A stretch of DNA of 64,000 nucleotides from positions 1 to 64,000 of the forward strand of contig OZ242037.1 in the NCBI GenBank assembly GCA_965205165.1, given 5' to 3'. Source of the stretch: CBDESM01 sp965205165 (GTDB lineage Bacteria; Chloroflexota; Dehalococcoidia; Bin125). Shown in pieces: positions 53,101-59,100 of the stretch. The stretch's first letter is position 1; each line of letters opens with the position of its first letter. The translations under genes and the position numbers were made by a program. The notes beneath the pieces are model-generated. The model did no database searches. It was not told the DNA's origin and worked only from the letters and a program-made list of their open reading frames with translations.

Positions 53101-56100
53101 GCTGGCGTGGTTGCCGTCGAACGCGGTCCGCTCTTGGTCGCGGAAGAAGAAGCCGATCAGGTTCAGGCCCTGCTCCGGCAGCCAGCGGCGCGTGGCGGTG
53201 GAGAGCGTGCCGGTCTCGTAGGTCCCGCCCGGCTTCGGGACGATCAGCGGCCAGGCGGCGACGTAGGGGGGCTGGTAGGGGATGGCGAAGGTCTGGGCGT
53301 CGCCGTCGGAGTCGCGCACGGTGACGTGCAGGTAGGCGTCGGCGGTGCGCGAAGCGGGCACGGTGAACCAGATGTCGAGCGGGTCGGCGGTGCCGCCGGT
53401 GGCGGGCCAGTTGCTGACCAGGCAGGTGGGGCCGGCGGCGGCGCACTGGGGGAGCCTCGCGCCGCTGGCGTTGACGATGGCGGCGCCGCTGACGGCGGTG
53501 CTTCCGTCGGAGGCGGTGGCGATGCGGATCGTGACGCTGCTGAAGTCGCTGGCCGGGGCGTTGTCCTGTCCGGTCGCGGCGTAGGCGTTGGAGTGCCAGG
53601 CGTCGCGCAGGTAGATGGTGGCCTTGTTGCGGGCGCCCTGGGCGGCGAAGTTTTCGGTGCGCGAGGTGAGGGTGCCGCTCTCGTGGGCGTCGGTGGTGGG
53701 GTGGCGGGGGACGGCGAGGGGGAAGACGGGCAGGGGCGGGGCGTACTCGAGGGCGGTGGCGCGGACGGCCTTGCCGTTGGCGGCGGCGACGCCCGTGACC
53801 ACGACGTAGGCGGAGGTGGAGACGGTGTTGGGCACGGAGAAGTAGAAGGCGAGGCCGCCGGTGGCGGGCCAGCTGGTGATCGTGCAGCTGTTGGCCACGC
53901 TGGCGCAGCCGCTGCCGAGGGCGGTGGTGCCGGCCGCGTTGGCGGAGATCTCGGCGCCGCTGATCGGGCCCGTGCCGTCGGCGTTGGCGGCGATCGTGAT
54001 CGTGGCGCTGGTCAGGACGGAGGCGTCGGCGTTGGCGTCGGCGGCGTTGTACTCGTCGTCGTGCCAGGCGCTGCGCATGTAGACGGTGGCCTGCTGGGCG
54101 ACGCCGCCGGGCACGAAGTTGCGGGCGCCGGCGGCGAGGTTGGCGCCGTCGGCGGTGCCGGAGGGGACGACCAGGGCGTAGGCGACCACGGGGCTGTCGT
54201 AGCGGATCGAGAAGACGCGGTCGGCCTTGCCGGACTCTTGCACCGTGGCGACCAGCCAGACCGAGCCGTGCTCGCCGGGCACGGTGAAGTAGACGTCCTG
54301 GAGCAGGGTCAGCGCGGGGTTGCCGGTTCCCTGCGGCCAGTTGGCGCTGGTGATCGTGCAGACGGGGCCCTGCGAGGTCTCGGAGCAGTCGGAGAGCACG
54401 CTGGTTCCGCCGGTCGAGCCGGTGAAGACGGGGCCGCTGGCGGAGGTGGTCCCGTCCTCGGCGGTGGCGAGGCGGAGGATCACGCGGTCGAAGGCGCTGC
54501 GGGCGACCAGTGCGCCGGTGGCGGAGTAGGTGTTGGAGTGGGCGGCGTTGCGCAGGAAGATCTGGGCTTGGTTGGCGGCGCCGGGGGCGGCCCAGTCGCG
54601 GGTCGCGGTCTTGACGTTGCCGGTCTCGCGGGTGCCGGAGGGGGCGGGCACGACCAGGGGCCAGATGCGCAGGTAGGGGTCGTACTTGAGGGCGGCGGCG
54701 CGGTTGCGGATGCCGGCGGGGGCGATGATGTTGACGTGGACGTAGAGCGCGCCCGTGTGGGCGGCGGGGACGGTGACGTAGAGGTCGAGGTCGTCGGCGT
54801 TGCCGCCGGTGGCGGGCCAGTTGGCGGTGGTGATGGTGCAGGTGTTGCCGGCGGTGTTCTCGGTGCAGGCGGAGATGGCGTTGGAGCCGGCCGCGTCGGA
54901 GGAGAGCACGGCGCCGGACAGGGCGGTGCCGTCGGCGTCGGAGGCGGCGGTGATCGTGACGGCGAGGAAGGTCGAGGTGGCGGCGCTGGTCGCGGAGGCG
55001 GCGGCGTCGCGGATCGAGAGGCGGACGCGGTCGGCGGCGCCCTCGCTGTACTCGCCGGCGGCGGCGCGGGCGGAGCCGTCGGCCTCGCGCGCGGTCAGGA
55101 TCGGATGGGCCGCGACGGTCGGCGGCGGGTCGTACTTGAGCGTGTAGGTCTTGCCGATCTTGCCGGACTTGGTCACGCCGTAGCGGATGTAGACCGGGCC
55201 GGTGTGCGAGTCGGGGATTTTGAAGTAGACCGTCGCGTCGGCCGCCGGCGTGCTGTCGGGGCAGGTGTTGCCGCAGGAGCGGGAGCGGCCGGCGGCGGTG
55301 GTGAAGGCGGCGCCGCTGAGCAGGGTCTGGCCGGCGGCGTCGGAGGTGATCTGGAGCGTGGTGGCGTCGAACTCGGCGGCGGCCGCGTTGGCGTGGGCCG
55401 AGCCGTAGCTCGTGCGCTCTTCGTCGCGCAGGAACAGGCGCAGCCAGTGGCGGCCGGTGCTGTTGTCGCCGGACGAGGTGGTGGAGATGACGGCGTAGGG
55501 CCACCAGTGGCGGCTGTTGGAGGAGAGCGTGCCGGTCTCGAAGGTGGTCGAGGTGAGCTGCGGCACGATCAGCGGCCAGGCCTCGATGTGGGGGTTCTCG
55601 TAGGGGATCGCGAAGGTCTGGGTGTCGCCGTCCGAGTCGCGCACCGTCACGTGCAGGAAGACGTCGGCGCGGTGGCCGTCGGGGACCGCGAACCAGATGT
55701 CGAGCGGCTGCGAGGTGCCGGCGCTGGCGGGCCAGCTGTTGACCAGGCAGGTCGCGCCGGCGGCGGCGCACTGCGAGAGCTGCGCGCCGGAGGCGTTGGT
55801 GATCAGCGCCCCGCTGACGGCGGTGCTTCCGTCGGAGCCGTCGGCGATCCGGATCGTGACGCTGCTGAAGTCGCTGGTCGGCGCGTTGGTCTGGCCGGTT
55901 GAGGCGTAGGTGTTCGAGTGCCAGGCGTTGCGCAGGTAGACGCGGGCCTTCTGGCGCGCGCCGGCGGATGCGTAGTTCTCGGTGCGGGCGGTGAGGTCGC
56001 CGCTCTCGTGCGCGTCGGCGGCGCCGAGCGGGACGGCGAGGGGGAAGACGGGCAGGGGCGGGTCGTACTTGAGGGCGAAGGCGCGGTTGCGCTTGCCGCT

Positions 56101-59100
56101 GGCGGCGGGGTCGGCGATGACGACGACGTAGGCGGCTGCGCCGCCGGCGGTGTTGGGCACGGAGAAGTAGAGGTCGAGGCCGGTGGTGGCGCCGCTGCTG
56201 GCGGGCCAGTTGGCGGCGCTGATCGTGCAGGTGTTGCCGACCACGGCCGGGTTGCCGCAGCCGGTCAGGCCGGTGTTGCCGGCCGAATCGGCGGAGATCT
56301 CGGCGCCCGTGATCAGGCCGCTGCCGTCGGCGTTGGCGGCGATCGAGATCACGGCGTTGAACAGGTCGGAGGTGGCGGCGTTGGAATCGGAGGCGTCGTA
56401 GGCATCGCCGTGCCAGGCATCGCGCAGGTGGACGGTGAGCTGCTGCGCGTTGCCGGCGGGCAGGAAGTTGCGGCTGCCGGCCGAGAGGTCGGTGCCGTCG
56501 GCCGTGCTGGCGGGCACCGCGATCGGGTAGACGGTGTAGGGCGCGTCGTAGCGGATCGAGAAGACGCGGTCGGCCTTGTTGGCCTTCTTCACCCGCGCGA
56601 CCAGCCAGACGGCGGCGTCGTGCGTGTCGGGCACGGTGAAGTGGACGTTCTTCAACAGGGTCAGCGGGGTGCCGCCGGTTCCCTGCGGCCAGTTGGCGCT
56701 GGTGATCGTGCAGACCGCGCCCTGCGCGTTCTCGCTGCAGTCGGAGAGCACGCTGCCGCCGCCGCTCGAGCCGGTGAAGACGGGGCCGCTGGCGGAGGTC
56801 GTCCCGTCCTCGGCGGTGGCGAGGCGCAGTTCGACCGAGTCGAAGGTGCTGCGGGCGACGTTGGCGTGGTTCGCGTCGTAGGCGTTGGAGTGCTCGGCGC
56901 CGCGCAGGTAGACCTCCGCCTGGTTGGCCGCGCCTTCGGCGGCCCAGTCGCGGGTGCCGGTCTTGACGTTGCCGCTCTCGCGGGTGCCGGCGGGGTCGGG
57001 CACGATCAGGGGCCAGATGCGGAGGTAGGGCTCGTACTTGAGCTCGAAGACGCGGGACTCGCCCGTGCCCGCCGCGGTGACGCGGAGGTAGACGTCGGCG
57101 GCGGTCGCGGCGGGGACGCTGAACCAGAGGTCGACTTCCTCGGTGCGGACGGGGGTGCCGCTGTCCACGGGGAAGCTCGCAGACTGGATCGTGCAGGTGT
57201 CGCCCGCCGTGTTTTCGGTGCAGGGCATCAGCGCGGTGCTGCCGGTGGCGGCGTTGTAGATCGCGGCGCCGGAGAGCGCGCTGAAGACGCCCGTGGTCGC
57301 GTGCTTGGTGCCGACCTCGATCGTGGCGCTGGTGAACTCGCTGCGCTGCGCGTTCGCGTCGCTGGCGTCCCATTCGTTGCCGTGCCAGGCGTCGCGCAGC
57401 GCGACGCGGACCTGCTGCCGCTCGCCGCCGGAGCGGAAGGAGCGGATGATGGCGGCGAGGTCGCCGGACTCCGGGCTGCCGCCCACGACGGCCGCGGCGA
57501 GAGGGTGCGCGGGGACGCTGCCGGGCAGCAGTTCCAGCGCGAAAGTGCGGGACGTCTTGCCGGACTTGATGGCGCTGACCACGAGATGGACGGTCGCGTC
57601 CGATGTCGCGGGCACGGTGAAGCGCAGGTTGACCTCGTCGGTCGTGCCGCTGGTGTCGGGCCAGTTCGCGGCGGTGATCGTGCAGGTCGGCCCGGCCGTC
57701 CCTTCCGAGCAGATCGAGGCGCCGCCGACGGCGGCGGAGGCGATCAGGGTCGTCCCTGCGGCCTCGCTCGCGCCGGTCGCGACGCTGGAGAGGCGGATGC
57801 GGACGCTGTCGATCCCGGCCTCGGCGGCGTTGGCGTCGGCGGCGCGGTAGGTGTTGCCGTGCGCGGCGGCGCGCAGGAAGACCTTGGCCCGCGTGGTCCC
57901 GCCGCCCGCGGCCCAGCGGAACGTCTGGGCGCTGATGTCCTGCCCCTCGCGCGCCGCCGCCAGCGCGCCCGTGCTCTCCGCGGGCACCGCCAGGGGCGCT
58001 GCGGCGACGGCCGGGTCCTCGTACTTCAGTGCGTGGATGCGCGAGGTGCGGCTGGACATCGCCGCGCGGACGGTCACGTAGGCGTCGCCGATGTAGGCGG
58101 CCGGGATTGCGAAGTAGATGTCCACCTGCTGCGTCCGCGCCGGCGTGCCGCTGTCCTGCGGGAAGCTCGCCGACGGAATCGTGCAGGTGTTGCCCGCCGT
58201 CGCCTCCGTGCAGGCGGCGATGGCGGAGGTGCCGTCGGACTGGCTGATCACCGCGCCGCTGATCGCCGTGGTGCCGGCCGCGTCGCTGCTGATCACGATC
58301 GTGGCGCTGCCGAAGTCGCCGCGCACGGCGTTGACGTCGCTGGAGTCGTACTCGTCGTCCGGGTTGGCGCTGCGCAGGAAGACGGCGGCGCGCTGGGTGC
58401 CGCTGGCCGCGCGCAGGCGGGTCTGCGATGCCAGCGTGCCGGTGGTGATCGTGCCGCCCGCGTTCTGCGGGGCTGCCAAGGGGAAGACGCCGACCCGGCG
58501 GTCGTCGTACTTCAGCGCGAAGACGCGCGGCAGGTCCGGCGACTTGGTCGCGGTCAGCACCAGGAAGACGTCGCCGTTGTGGCTGTTGGGCACCGAAAAG
58601 TGCAGGTCGAGGTTGGTGGTGCGCCCGCTCGCGCTGGGGAAGTTCGCCGTCTGCACGGTGCAGGTGTGGCCGACGGAGCTCTCGTCGCAGGCGCCGATCA
58701 CGGTGTTGCCGGCCGAATCGCTCGAGATCTTCGCGCCGCTGATCACGTTCGCGCCGGCCGAGTCGCTGGTCACCTTGATCGTGAGCGCGGCGAAGGCCGT
58801 CGTCACCGGCGACTGGTGGGAGGCGTCGTAGGCCGTGCGCGGCCGGTCGCGGAAGAAGACGCGGGCGCGCTGGGATGCGCCGCCGGCCGCCCAATCGCGG
58901 CTGGTCATTGCCAGCTCCGACGTGCTGACCGTGCCGCCCGCGTCCTGCGGCGCGGCCAGGGGCCAGACCGGCACGTAGGGGTGCTCGTACTTGAGCGCGA
59001 ACCTGCGCGAGGGCGAGCCGGCCTTCGCGATCGTGACCACCACGTAGGCCGGGCCGGGGTGCGCCTCGGGCACGGAGAAGTGGATGTCGAGCTTGCGGGT

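Noticed and set aside
47755..55902. A 2,715-codon open frame on the plus strand opposite the giant gene
   Set aside because: Composition is Gly/Ala/Arg/Val with no domain, it exists only because GC-rich codons on the other strand avoid stops, and the minus frame has a signal peptide and conserved repeats.
52395..57030. Duplicated blocks considered as an assembly artefact
   Set aside because: The copies differ throughout at the residue level, so they are diverged paralogous blocks, not one stretch placed twice.
50876..58894. A 2,672-codon Arg/Pro-rich frame on the minus strand within the giant gene
   Set aside because: Out-of-frame shadow of the same repeats; Arg-rich composition is typical of frame-shifted high-G+C coding DNA.
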